DNA of 55,975 bases from Desulfobacterales bacterium (GTDB lineage: Bacteria > Desulfobacterota > Desulfobacteria > Desulfobacterales > JAHEIW01), in the NCBI GenBank assembly GCA_030145015.1, contig JAQYWI010000012.1:1-55975 (forward strand). The letters are read 5' to 3'. Both the position numbers and the translations under genes were made by a program. The notes beneath the pieces were generated by a model. That model made no database searches. It saw nothing but the letters and a program-made list of their open reading frames with translations, and was not told where the DNA came from. Position 1 is the first letter of the stretch. Each line of letters starts with the position of its first letter. Shown piece after piece: positions 17,102-25,853 of this stretch.

Positions 17102-17623
17102 ATGAGATGGGTTAAGTTGATCGGTAAAAAGTTTGGTTTTATTCAGGAAGTCATCTCCTACTCATTCTTTGCTCTTGCCGCTGTGCTGGCCTGCTTTGAG
17201 GTTTTTTCTAGATATTTTTTTAGTTCCAGTCATGCCTGGGTTGAGGAGCTGGTCAAGCTCCTCATTATTTATGCGGTATTTATCACTGCGGGGCTTACTT
17301 TAATGAAAGGGGGACATATCGGAATGGATTTCCTTTTGGAGAAATTCAAAGGGAAATATAAAGAAGTAATTCACCTAATAATAAACGTTCTAACTTTATC
17401 TATATCGGGTTTGTTCTTTTATGGTGGATGCATTGTTTTTATGAATTATATCAAAAGAGGGGTCACATCGCCAACAGAAATTGAGTTGCCTTTAGCTGTG
17501 AACTATTTGCCGATACCTATCGGTTTTGCATTGTTGTTGATCTACTGCACGGTTAACATTATTAATAACATTATTCAACTGAGAAGCAGTGGACGGTCTA
17601 TCGCGTCTGATTCCAACTCGTAA
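17102..17623 (+). CDS. dctQ: TRAP transporter small membrane subunit (DctQ family)
   Basis: The 173-residue protein has four predicted membrane helices and the small-subunit signature WVEELVKLLIIYAVFITAG with LMKGGHIGMDFLL. It pairs with DctM. The 194-base gap after dctP contains no gene. Just before the ribosome site (tggag, 17091-17095) is a small inverted repeat, AACCGA at 17071-17076 and TCGGTT at 17085-17090, which could modulate translation or trim the transcript so that the receptor is made in excess. Confidence 0.93.
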   Translation: MRWVKLIGKKFGFIQEVISYSFFALAAVLACFEVFSRYFFSSSHAWVEELVKLLIIYAVFITAGLTLMKGGHIGMDFLLEKFKGKYKEVIHLIINVLTLSISGLFFYGGCIVFMNYIKRGVTSPTEIELPLAVNYLPIPIGFALLLIYCTVNIINNIIQLRSSGRSIASDSNS

Positions 17624-17637
17624 GGAGAGTAATTGAT

Positions 17638-18912
17638 ATGCTAACTCTGGCTATTGCAATAGCGATTCTCTTTCTATTTATTGGGGCGCCGATATTCGTG
17701 GTCTTCGGCTTGTTAGGCACCCTTGTTGGCGTTTGGTTTCTGGGGCTTCCTCCAGCTGCATTAGCTGAGATTATGTTATCCGGTGTGAATATATGGGTCC
17801 TAGTCGCTGTCCCCTTTTTTATTTTAGCGGGAAACCTTATGGTCCACGGTGGTCTTGCACGTCGTATTTTCGACTGTGTTGACAGTTTTACCGGCCACTT
17901 TTATGGAGGTCTTGCTATATCGGTAATCGGGGCTTGTACGATTTTTTCTGCAATTTCCGGGTCAAGCCTTGCAACTGCATCAGCAATTGGAAGCATTTCG
18001 CTTCCTTCCATGGCAAAGTCTGGCTACCCTTCAAAATTCAGTACTGGGTTGATTGCGGTCAGTGGTACGCTGGGCAATCTCATACCACCGAGTATTTATC
18101 TGATTATACTTGGCTCAGTACTTGAATTGTCAGTGGGGAAATTGTTTATGGCGGGGGTATTACCGGGGTTACTTATTGCTTTTTTTATTTCTCTCACGGC
18201 GTCCGGAATTTCTTATAAAAATAGATATGCTATGAAACCACCAGCTTCTTGGAAAACAAGGGGAAAGAGTCTTGTCCTTGCTCTGCCTTCTTTTACCATG
18301 CCATTTATTGTTCTTGGTGGGATATATGGAGGCATATTTACCCCTACAGAGGCTGCTGCTGTAGCCGTTCTCTTCAGTTTTTTGGTGGGTTTTTTTATTT
18401 ACCGTGAGCTCAATTTTGAAAAAATTTGGAAATCACTGGGCAATTCCATGAATACGACTTGCATGGTGTATTTTCTCATTGGCATGGCCGTTCTCATGAA
18501 TAAGTTTTTTTCATATACAAACTTGCCTCAAGAGATCACTAAAATTGTTGTTAGCTCCACATTAAGCCCCACGAGCTATATGTTGCTGGCTTGTTTATTG
18601 CTGGTGGTTTTTGGTTGCTTTTTGGATGCTCTCCCCATCATTTATATCTGTGGCCCACTTCTTTTCCCGGCGGCAGTTAACCTGGGTATTAATCCGATTC
18701 AGTTTTGCATCATTCTTACAGTTTGTCTGCTTATTGGGCAGGTGACACCACCAGTAGGATTGGTTCTGTACGGCACGGCCAGTTTTTCTGGTGAGAAAGT
18801 AAACAATGTTATAATAGGATCTATTCCTTTTCTTTTGGCCATGATTGCGGGATTAATCGTGATTGTCATTTGGCCCGATCTCAGCATGTTCCTGCCTTCG
18901 TTCATGGATTAA
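17638..18912 (+). CDS. dctM: TRAP transporter large permease subunit (DctM family)
   Basis: The 424-residue protein is very hydrophobic with about twelve membrane helices. It has the family words VAVPFFILAGNLM near residue 58, SGSSLATASAIGSI near 108 and GNLIPPSIYLIILG near 142, and in the second half GGIFTPTEAAAVAVL and GQVTPPVGLVLY. It forms the sodium-coupled translocation path with DctQ. Its ribosome site (aaggagag) overlaps the dctQ stop, so the two are translationally coupled. The 210 bases after its stop contain no clear terminator. Confidence 0.96.
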   Translation: MLTLAIAIAILFLFIGAPIFVVFGLLGTLVGVWFLGLPPAALAEIMLSGVNIWVLVAVPFFILAGNLMVHGGLARRIFDCVDSFTGHFYGGLAISVIGACTIFSAISGSSLATASAIGSISLPSMAKSGYPSKFSTGLIAVSGTLGNLIPPSIYLIILGSVLELSVGKLFMAGVLPGLLIAFFISLTASGISYKNRYAMKPPASWKTRGKSLVLALPSFTMPFIVLGGIYGGIFTPTEAAAVAVLFSFLVGFFIYRELNFEKIWKSLGNSMNTTCMVYFLIGMAVLMNKFFSYTNLPQEITKIVVSSTLSPTSYMLLACLLLVVFGCFLDALPIIYICGPLLFPAAVNLGINPIQFCIILTVCLLIGQVTPPVGLVLYGTASFSGEKVNNVIIGSIPFLLAMIAGLIVIVIWPDLSMFLPSFMD

Positions 18913-19131
18913 CAAAACAGCTTATTATAGGAAAATTGTCACTTGTCGGTCAAACAGACTCCGCTTTGCCAGCACAATTCACGCAGTATCTTGCCAACTC
19001 GAAATAGAAATTTACCATATCGTTTCTTTAAGCGAAATTTGGGTTCAACTGCCACGTGGTATTTGCAATCCCATCAAACGTTCGATAAGCTAGTCCAATC
19101 ATTTCATTAAAGAAACAGCTGGGTGGGGAAC

Positions 19132-21261
19132 ATGATTATAAAGAGTACTTGTAAAAGCTGTCATGGGGGCTGCGGTGTTCTCATAACCATTAAAAACGGA
19201 TTAATTACATATATTGAAGGAGACCCTGATCATCCTAACAGCCATGGAACGATGTGTGCAAAAGGTTTAGCATCCATACAGCATGTGAACAATCCTAATC
19301 GCCTTAAATATCCGCTAAAGAGAAAAGGAAAAAAAGGTGAGGGAAAGTGGAAGAGAATAAGCTGGGAGGAAGCTCTGGAAACAATTTCCGGAAAAATGAA
19401 AGAAGCCATTGCTGAATTCGGATCCAATGCTGTTGCCATCGGTCAGGGGACTACCCGAGGATATACGAGATATACAACCCGGTTTGTAAACTCCATTGGA
19501 TCAGGGAATAGATTAACCCCGGGTTATGTATGCTTTCTGCCGAGAGTCTTTATCAATAAGGCCATGTTTGGCGGAAGACTTTATTCCGATTTGCACGGCT
19601 GGGGCGGGGAATATCCCAAGACGATCATATTATGGGCCAAGCAGGCAGAATGGGTCAACGACAATGGTGAATTATCGGTAAACTTCCTGCGTGCTCTGGA
19701 AAGGGCAAAAAATCTCATTATAGTGGATCCAAGAGTGACGGCTCTGACGAGTCGGGCGACGATTTGGCTCAACCCCAGATTTGGAACTGATGCTGCATTG
19801 GCACTGGGCATGTTAAATGTCATTATGAATGAAAGAATACATGATCATGAGTTTGTCAACGATTGGTGCTACGGATTTGATCAGTTGAAGACAAGGGCTA
19901 AAGCGTATCCTCCCGAAAAAGTAGCCAAGATAACCTGGATTCCTGAGAGAAAAATAATCCAAGCGGCCCGGATATTTGCTACAGATATTCCGGGAACGAT
20001 CATGATCGGGAACCCCGTGGAAGCTCAAACAAACGCCACTCAAACTCTCAGGGCGATTATGAGCCTACTTGCCATAACGGGAAATATAGAGAGACCCGGT
20101 AGCTCTGTACAATGGATTCCCCCGCCAACCGGTAACATTCAGGTGCAGTTTGGGTCCGAAATACCAATATCCGCTGAAAATATAAAGACTTTAACGGGTG
20201 CTGATAAATACAAGCTCATATGTTCCGGCAAAGGCGGCTGTCATCCAGATACACTTTTCAAGGAATTAAAAGAGGGGAATACAAAAGTAAAAGTAATGCA
20301 TCTGGCTGGGTCTAACCCCTTATGCGCCTATGCGAATACCAGGGATGTCCTTGCCGGTATATTAAAACTTGAATTTCTCTCAGTGGCAGATTTGTTTATG
20401 TCGCCCACTGCCGAGTACGCAGATATTGTTTTACCTGTTGCTCATTGGCTTGAAATGGACGACATTGGGGACATGCCAGCAGGCTTTGTCGTCAGCGCAG
20501 TCAATAAGGCTGTCGATCCGCCGGGCGAGGCTTGGCCGGATAACAAAATTTTTAACGAACTGGGTAATCGGGTCGCTCCCCAATACTGGTTTAAAGATAT
20601 TGAAGAGATGCTCGATTACCAGCTAAAAAAATCAAAGATAACATGGAAACAATTCAGCAAGCGAGTCTATCTCGCGAGTACCGGAGATAAACAAATATAT
20701 TACAAATATAAGACGGATTATTTTAGAAAGAACCATGGCTTTAATACAGATACGGGTAAGATAGAGCTATATTCAACGGCTTTTAAAAAGATGGGTTACG
20801 ATCCTCTACCTTATTATGTGGAACCAGAGGAAAGTCCGTACTCAACGCCGGAGCTCTATAAGGAGTTTCCCTTGATCCTTTCTACCGGTGGACGCGTACC
20901 TTACTATTTTCATGGACAGTACCGGCAGATTCCTTGGCTCAGAGCGCTTCAACCTTATCCAATTGTACAGATCCATCCTGATACAGCTAAGATACATGGG
21001 ATAGAAAAAGGGGACTGGGTCTGGATTGAAACGCAAAGAGGTAGAATAAAACAGAAAGCAAAGTTATTTGAGGGTATGGATCCTCGATATGTAATTGCTC
21101 AGTCATCTTGGTGGTATCCTGAAAAAAGGGGGCCGCTTCATGGGGTCTTGGAATCGAATACAAACGTGATTACAAGCAATGAATTCTTTGATCCTGCCAC
21201 TGGCGCTCCAAATTTTAGAGCACTCCTGTGCAAAATTTATAAGCTTGGGGAGGACAAATGA
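19132..21261 (+). CDS. Molybdopterin-dependent oxidoreductase catalytic subunit (DMSO reductase family)
   Basis: From the ATG at 19132, placed behind ggtgggg, the protein has 709 residues; the in-frame GTG at 19123 is inside that ribosome site. The N-terminal [4Fe-4S] ligands are C7, C10, C14 and C42 (CKSCHGGC then MCAKG). C134 in GYVCFLPR is at the usual place of the metal ligand. The C-terminal dinucleotide-binding domain (LILSTGGRVPYYFHGQYR, then VWIETQRGRIKQKA) is complete. No twin-arginine signal is present, so it should be cytoplasmic. It overlaps the ferredoxin-type partner by four bases (ATGA). Substrate unknown; the TRAP operon upstream may supply it. Confidence 0.92.
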   Translation: MIIKSTCKSCHGGCGVLITIKNGLITYIEGDPDHPNSHGTMCAKGLASIQHVNNPNRLKYPLKRKGKKGEGKWKRISWEEALETISGKMKEAIAEFGSNAVAIGQGTTRGYTRYTTRFVNSIGSGNRLTPGYVCFLPRVFINKAMFGGRLYSDLHGWGGEYPKTIILWAKQAEWVNDNGELSVNFLRALERAKNLIIVDPRVTALTSRATIWLNPRFGTDAALALGMLNVIMNERIHDHEFVNDWCYGFDQLKTRAKAYPPEKVAKITWIPERKIIQAARIFATDIPGTIMIGNPVEAQTNATQTLRAIMSLLAITGNIERPGSSVQWIPPPTGNIQVQFGSEIPISAENIKTLTGADKYKLICSGKGGCHPDTLFKELKEGNTKVKVMHLAGSNPLCAYANTRDVLAGILKLEFLSVADLFMSPTAEYADIVLPVAHWLEMDDIGDMPAGFVVSAVNKAVDPPGEAWPDNKIFNELGNRVAPQYWFKDIEEMLDYQLKKSKITWKQFSKRVYLASTGDKQIYYKYKTDYFRKNHGFNTDTGKIELYSTAFKKMGYDPLPYYVEPEESPYSTPELYKEFPLILSTGGRVPYYFHGQYRQIPWLRALQPYPIVQIHPDTAKIHGIEKGDWVWIETQRGRIKQKAKLFEGMDPRYVIAQSSWWYPEKRGPLHGVLESNTNVITSNEFFDPATGAPNFRALLCKIYKLGEDK

Positions 21262-21791
21262 GAAAGGTAATATTTTATGACAAAGATAAATGTATCTCCT
21301 GTTATGCTTGTGTAATTGCATGTAAAGTAAAAAATGATTCGGCACCCATTCCGGTATGCCCCCCAGAGCCCGAACCATATGGGCCTGATCTTATAAATAT
21401 ATTTCAATTTGGGCCTTTTATGGATGGCGACAGGGTTAATCAGTTCTTTCAACCTGCCTCCTGTAAGCACTGCGCGGATGCACCATGTATCAAGAATTGT
21501 CCGGAGTCTGCGATTTATAAGGATACACAGTTCGATATAACAGTGGTTAACAGAACGAGATGTATAGGTTGTCAAACGTGCCTCCAGGTTTGTCCCTTCG
21601 GTGCTCCGGCCTTCGATGAAATGGGGAAGCTTACCCTATGTAACATGTGTATTGATCGTTTGAAGAAGAAATTAAAAACAGCTTGCGAAGGAGCATGTCC
21701 GGCAGGAGCCATTAAAACAGGAACGGATAAAGAAATTTCAATAATGCAAGGGAGGAAAGTGATCGAAAAAATAGGAAAAACGCAAATATAG
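21258..21791 (+). CDS. Four-cluster ferredoxin electron-transfer subunit (DmsB/PhsB-like)
   Basis: The 177-residue protein has cysteine groups for four [4Fe-4S] clusters: CISCYACVIAC near residue 12, CKHCADAPCIKNCP near 73, CIGCQTCLQVCP near 102 and CNMC near 127, paired with later cysteines around CEGACPAG. This is the electron-transfer partner of DMSO-reductase-family enzymes. The ATGA overlap with the catalytic gene shows tight coupling. There is no membrane anchor gene downstream; the next genes are on the other strand. A soluble dimeric or heteromeric enzyme is therefore likely, exchanging electrons with cytoplasmic carriers. Confidence 0.93.
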   Translation: MRKVIFYDKDKCISCYACVIACKVKNDSAPIPVCPPEPEPYGPDLINIFQFGPFMDGDRVNQFFQPASCKHCADAPCIKNCPESAIYKDTQFDITVVNRTRCIGCQTCLQVCPFGAPAFDEMGKLTLCNMCIDRLKKKLKTACEGACPAGAIKTGTDKEISIMQGRKVIEKIGKTQI

Positions 21792-21879
21792 CAAATCTGG
21801 CCAATCCAGAAGACATTCAAGGGTTTCAGTCTTAAGCCTGCCCCCTCCGATGGATCCAAAGTATCTCCAGTAGGGCTAA

Positions 21880-21996
21880 TCAACTCAACGTTGCAGTTAT
21901 GCCTGCTGTGGAACCCCTGTGGTCCACGACGGTGGCCCATACAACCGGTTCCTCTTTTCCCAACAACTGAATCGTTTCTTTGAGTATTTTTTCCAT
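21880..21996 (-). pseudogene. Truncated start of an XdhC/CoxI-family gene
   Basis: Nine bases after the CoxE-like stop an ATG opens a frame of only 38 codons: MEKILKETIQLLGKEEPV, then VWATVVDHRGST and a stop. These are the conserved first 30 residues of XdhC/CoxI proteins, which insert or sulfurate the molybdenum cofactor of molybdenum hydroxylases. Similarity ends at RGST, exactly where a glycine- and basic-rich loop should follow, and the Rossmann domain is not in any frame of the remaining 90 bases before the ferredoxin gene. I read it as a gene cut by recombination. A short leader peptide is less likely. Confidence 0.68.
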
Positions 21997-22004
21997 TTTT
22001 TGTT

Positions 22005-23174
22005 CTACCAAATCGTCTCGATCTTCTGGCAAAGGTGCACAAGTGAATCCAGGCTGTCAAATGGCAGGAAGCTGTCAATGTAAGGAAGCGCCGTTCGCAT
22101 ACCCGTGCAAACCGGCTCGTAGGATTGGGTTGAAAGCAAGGGATTGAGCCAGAAAAGATGGCGGCAGCGTTGATGAATGAGGCCCATGGCTTCATTCAGA
22201 ATCTCCGGACTCCCTCGATCCCAACCGTCACTGACAATAATCACCACCGCCCGATGAGCAGATCCCGATCCGAGATGCTCAGAATAGAGTTGCATGAGAG
22301 AACTCCCGATCTCAGTACCTCCGGACCAGTTGACGGACATGGATTGAATCCGTTTCCATGCTTCGTGGAATTGAGCGCTCTTCAGATAGTGGGTAACCCA
22401 GGTAAGATAGGTACTGAAGACGAAGCATCGCGCATTGGCCAGGGCCTGCTGCAGTCCGTACATAAATATGACAAAGAATCGGTTATAGATATCCATGGAA
22501 CCGCTGATATCCAGAACCAGGTGAATTCGGCTCGGAATCGATTTGGGGCGGCGATAGTGAAATTCTAAAAGTTCCCCTCCGTACCGGAGGGCGCTCCGAA
22601 AGGTTTTGCGAAAATCGATTTTCCCAACCTGTTCGGCCATCCGATGCCGCCGGCGGAGCCGACGACCAAGCCTCATGGCTATCCGTAGTACCAGCGCTTC
22701 TATTTGGCTTAGTTCTTCAGGTGAGAGTTCTGCAAAGTCCTTCCTGGCTTCCACAATCCCCAGGCCGGCCGTAACCTGACTGTCCTCTTTACCGCCCGTT
22801 CCGCTGACGTTCCGATCGGCGCCATCCTGTTGTACAGCGTTATCGTCCGTGTCTGTTCCGCCTTCGTCACTCTTATTTCCTTGGGGCCCTTCACTTCCCG
22901 GCGCATCTTCAGACAGATCCGGGTGTGCCATGATTCCATCCCAAAATTCTTGAAAAAGTACCTCAAAGCGCCTCAGTTCATTCGCATTGGAAACCAGCGT
23001 GGCCCTGAGAAGTGCCCGGAACTGTGCCTTGACGCCAATCTCGATCACCTCCAGCCCCTGTAAGGTATTCTCAAGGTGAGCCGGCGTAATGATAAAGCCT
23101 TCCCCCCGCAATCGGCGTCCAAAACGGATGATTGACTCTATTAGATTCTGGCGGTCATAAGCTGTGTATACCAT
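22005..23174 (-). CDS. VWA-domain protein, CoxE-like
   Basis: The 389-residue protein has a low-complexity acidic middle (roughly residues 85-130) and a C-terminal von Willebrand A domain with a complete metal site: DISGSM near residue 220 and SDGWDRG near 315. CoxE proteins work with a MoxR-type ATPase, and in the CO dehydrogenase cluster CoxD and CoxE are needed to mature the molybdenum-copper site. The ATPase gene lies one base upstream and a broken XdhC/CoxI gene follows. It may serve the molybdenum hydroxylase at the start of the window or one elsewhere. Confidence 0.9.
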   Translation of the reverse strand: MVYTAYDRQNLIESIIRFGRRLRGEGFIITPAHLENTLQGLEVIEIGVKAQFRALLRATLVSNANELRRFEVLFQEFWDGIMAHPDLSEDAPGSEGPQGNKSDEGGTDTDDNAVQQDGADRNVSGTGGKEDSQVTAGLGIVEARKDFAELSPEELSQIEALVLRIAMRLGRRLRRRHRMAEQVGKIDFRKTFRSALRYGGELLEFHYRRPKSIPSRIHLVLDISGSMDIYNRFFVIFMYGLQQALANARCFVFSTYLTWVTHYLKSAQFHEAWKRIQSMSVNWSGGTEIGSSLMQLYSEHLGSGSAHRAVVIIVSDGWDRGSPEILNEAMGLIHQRCRHLFWLNPLLSTQSYEPVCTGMRTALPYIDSFLPFDSLDSLVHLCQKIETIW

Positions 23175-23175
23175 T

Positions 23176-24069
23176 TTATGTTTGGCTGAGATCGATCGTC
23201 TCTCTTACAAGTGCTGATACCTGTCCCTGAAAGTGATTCTGATCTTCACGGTATTTAAAAAGGCACCCATGCGTTTTCTTTACGATCTCTTCATCGAGAT
23301 GATCCCGGTGAAACAGAAGCAACGCTTCAGCCCAATCCAAAGATTCGGCAACTCCCGGCTTCTTCAAAAACTGCTCTTTTCGTACGCGCTCCATAAATAA
23401 GCATATCTGTTCGGCCAATCGGTTTTCCAGCCCCGGCACCTTTTTCATTAGAATCTGTCTTTCCTTTTCAGGGCTGGGATACTCGATCCAATGATAGAGG
23501 CAGCGACGTTTCAGGGCTTCATGCACTTCACGCGTCCGATTGGAGGTCAAAATGACGATGGGAATCTCTCGGGCCTTGATGGTCCCCAATTCCGGAATGG
23601 TTACCTGGAAATCAGAAAGCAGTTCCAGCAAAAAGGCCTCAAACTCCTCATCGGCCCGATCCAGTTCGTCGATCAGCAGTACCGCCGGACTCCCTTTGAC
23701 CTCATGTTGAATGGCTCTTAGAAGGGGGCGTTTGATCAGATAAGCCTCACTAAATATATTCTCCAGGCTCCTTTCATCGGGACTACAAGCCTCTTGCAGC
23801 CTGATATTAAGGATTTGTTTGGCATAATTCCATTCATAAAGTGCGGTGTTCACATCCAGCCCTTCATAACACTGGAGGCGTATCAGTTCGCGGTTTAGCC
23901 CCTGGGATAAGACTTTGGCCACTTCGGTCTTGCCTACTCCAGGTTCTCCTTCCAAAAACAAAGGCCTTTCCATTTTCAATGCCATAAAAATGACTGTCGA
24001 TAGGTCAGGTTCGCAAATATAGTGCTCCCCTGACATGATTTTTTCGACATCCTGAACCGTGTTGACCAT
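23176..24069 (-). CDS. MoxR-family AAA+ ATPase, CoxD-like
   Basis: The 297-residue ATPase has Walker A GEPGVGKTE near residue 40, Walker B LLIDELDRADEEF near 120, sensor 1 in VILTSNRTREVHEALKRRC near 172 and the RR arginine finger. MoxR ATPases act as chaperones with a VWA partner; CoxD partly unfolds apo-CO dehydrogenase so that its site can be completed. One base separates its stop from the CoxE-like start. A promoter candidate lies about 340 bases upstream. Confidence 0.93.
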   Translation of the reverse strand: MVNTVQDVEKIMSGEHYICEPDLSTVIFMALKMERPLFLEGEPGVGKTEVAKVLSQGLNRELIRLQCYEGLDVNTALYEWNYAKQILNIRLQEACSPDERSLENIFSEAYLIKRPLLRAIQHEVKGSPAVLLIDELDRADEEFEAFLLELLSDFQVTIPELGTIKAREIPIVILTSNRTREVHEALKRRCLYHWIEYPSPEKERQILMKKVPGLENRLAEQICLFMERVRKEQFLKKPGVAESLDWAEALLLFHRDHLDEEIVKKTHGCLFKYREDQNHFQGQVSALVRETIDLSQT

Positions 24070-24196
24070 GCATTCTCCTCTAAAATAAAAATCGTTTTAA
24101 ATCGTGCTCACCGTTAGATGCGGCATCCTTCAATGCGCTTTGCAGTTTCACAGGCGTGTCCACACAGTACTCTGCTGCCACAGCAAAAATGAAAAA

Positions 24197-24221
24197 GTTC
24201 TGATACCTAAACAATCAGAAC
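24197..24221 (-). promoter_or_regulatory. Hairpin with T-run in the coxD-like leader
   Basis: A perfect 8-base inverted repeat, GTTCTGAT and ATCAGAAC with a 9-base loop, is followed on the minus strand by ctttttc and then atttttg. This is the form of an intrinsic terminator. It lies 128 bases before the coxD-like ATG and downstream of the promoter candidate at 24413-24442. It could be an attenuator, or end a transcript coming from the Fic gene. Confidence 0.5.
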
Positions 24222-24412
24222 AAAATTTGCTACAATTCAAGAGCTTAATTTTGTCATGAACCCAACTTTGTTGAAAATACAGATTTCAATTGGATATCGC
24301 AAGGGTTTTTTAGATGGTGACATGTTATCGTCCGGTCCCGGGAATTTGATTTGAAAATTCATGCTTCAATTGTGATTTACGCTTTTTGTGGGTTACATTT
24401 TGACAAATATAC

Positions 24413-24442
24413 AAAATATTCGCCTAATAAAAATTGTGTCAA
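24413..24442 (-). promoter_or_regulatory. Candidate sigma-70 promoter for the coxD-like operon
   Basis: On the minus strand TTGACA (24442-24437) is followed after 18 bases by TATTTT (24418-24413). The start would be near 24405, giving a leader of about 335 bases. The 490 bases from 24070 to 24557 are AT-rich with no gene I can support. Confidence 0.4.
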
Positions 24443-24557
24443 ACGAGTCCTCTATCGAATCTTTGGAATACCACTAAAATCATTGTAAATTTTATTTGGC
24501 AATCCTAAAATCGGGCTTATATGAAAGCAGGACCCTCCAAGCCATCCAATTCCTTTG

Positions 24558-24697
24558 ATTGGGTATTCCAAACCGGGTGCTTCGCACCCGGTTTCACCGC
24601 GTTGTTTTCAACGATTGGGGCACTTCGCGCCCCTGTCTTTTCCCGCCCATGGCGGAAAAATCCAAGCCACCCGCTGTACGGGTGGTCGTTGACTCAA
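24558..24697 (-). repeat. Multi-hairpin intergenic repeat, copy 1
   Basis: This 140-base element recurs at 49494-49657 with about 91 percent identity over the last 103 bases (nine differences, counted by eye). Read on the minus strand it is a chain of five hairpins: CCACCCG/CGGGTGG, CCGCC/GGCGG, GGGGC/GCCCC, CGTTG/CAACG and CCGGGTGC/GCACCCGG with a GAA loop. The last includes GCGAAGC, known as an exceptionally stable mini-hairpin. Its right end, ttgactcaa, supplies the stop codon of the Fic gene (24694-24696). It could be a 3' processing or stabilising element. Confidence 0.85.
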
Positions 24698-25842
24698 TCG
24701 CCGGAGATTTCATTCCAATTCAAATCATAGCTGGAACTGCGTCCTGCGCCCGGATTCGGCCGCAGAATACCTTTTTTTACCAGGTCGGCCAGCTCACGCT
24801 GGGCGGTGGCTCGACTGACGTGGGTTATACCGGCATACTTGCGATTCGTTAACCCGCCTTCAAAGCCGCTCGGTCCGGCATCAAGCAGACGGTTAATCCC
24901 CTTGCGCTGCCGATCGTTAAGATCGGTTTGCGCATGGCGCTTCCAGAAACTTGCCTTTTGCATTACATTGGACAGCAGCCGGTTGGAGCTAAGAATTGCC
25001 CGGGACATGCACGCCAGGAACCATTTGAGCCATTGGGTGATATTACCATCTTTCTTGTTGGTGCGCTCGAGAACTCCGTAATAAGCGTCTCTTTCAGCCA
25101 TTATCTGCGAGGACAGGCTGTAACATCGGGTCGCAAGTTTCTCATCTTGGGCAAGGGCCATATCGGTGATGGTTCGGGCAATCCTGCCGTTGCCGTCATC
25201 AAAAGGGTGAACAGTCACAAACCACAGGTGCGCAACACCGGCTCGCAGTATGCCATCAATCTCATTGCGGCTTTTATCCCACCAGCTAAAAAATCGTTTC
25301 ATTTCGTCATTCACCCGTTCTGCCGGCGGGGCCTGATAATGAACTTTTTCCCGTCCCATGGGGCCGGAGACCACCTGCATCGGCCCCTCTCGATCATCGC
25401 GCCAGTCAGCAATCCGAATTTTATGTATTCCGGAATAACCGGTGGGAAACAAAGCCGCGTGCCAACCGAAAAGCCGTTCAGTAGATAACTTCTGTCCATA
25501 GTTTTGCGTGGCGTCCAACAAAATTTCGACAACCCCATCAGCCAGTGGGCTGTTGACCTCCGGCAAACCTGCCGACGGCAGGCCCAACCGTCGGGCCACC
25601 GATGAACGTACGGCTCTCGTATCCATTTGTACGCCTTCGATTTCGGAGGTTTTCAGGGCTTCCTCGATTAGAACTTCAGCCCGTGCCTGTTGCTGGGCCT
25701 CAAAACCCAGTTCACGCATTTGGGCCAAAAGAGAGCCTTGCTGAAAACGGCAGTCACCCAGAAGTTTCAGTAATGCTGCGCTGTCCCATTCAAACTTCGG
25801 CCAGGTTGGAAATTGCCAGATATAGCGCTGGTTTTGAGTCAT
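24694..25842 (-). CDS. Fic-domain AMP-transferase with C-terminal winged helix
   Basis: The 382-residue protein has an N-terminal DUF4172-type domain (IWQFPTWPKFEWD), the inhibitory helix TSEIEG (residues 65-70, the TxxxEG class II pattern), and the Fic core HPFDDGNGRIAR with H212, F214, D216 and R220. A C-terminal winged-helix segment (about 310-375, ITHVSRATAQRELADLVKKGIL) follows. Fic enzymes attach AMP or other phosphate-linked groups to target hydroxyls, and class II members inhibit themselves through the glutamate, E69 here. The ribosome site is ggaggg. A palindromic operator lies directly upstream, so autoregulation through the C-terminal domain is plausible. No antitoxin gene is adjacent. 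Confidence 0.95.
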   Translation of the reverse strand: MTQNQRYIWQFPTWPKFEWDSAALLKLLGDCRFQQGSLLAQMRELGFEAQQQARAEVLIEEALKTSEIEGVQMDTRAVRSSVARRLGLPSAGLPEVNSPLADGVVEILLDATQNYGQKLSTERLFGWHAALFPTGYSGIHKIRIADWRDDREGPMQVVSGPMGREKVHYQAPPAERVNDEMKRFFSWWDKSRNEIDGILRAGVAHLWFVTVHPFDDGNGRIARTITDMALAQDEKLATRCYSLSSQIMAERDAYYGVLERTNKKDGNITQWLKWFLACMSRAILSSNRLLSNVMQKASFWKRHAQTDLNDRQRKGINRLLDAGPSGFEGGLTNRKYAGITHVSRATAQRELADLVKKGILRPNPGAGRSSSYDLNWNEISGD

Positions 25843-25853
25843 TTTACCCTCCT

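Noticed and set aside
19132..21261. Acetylene hydratase
   Set aside because: The residue after the second cluster Cys is His, not the Asp required there, and a four-cluster ferredoxin partner is present.
24559..24852. Open frame across repeat copy 1 encoding a similar peptide to one in copy 2
   Set aside because: The shared peptide follows from the shared DNA repeat; changes keep the stems rather than the codons, and no ribosome site is seen.
24694..25842. Fic/antitoxin pair (FicTA)
   Set aside because: The inhibitory TxxxEG helix is inside the Fic protein itself and no small antitoxin gene is adjacent.
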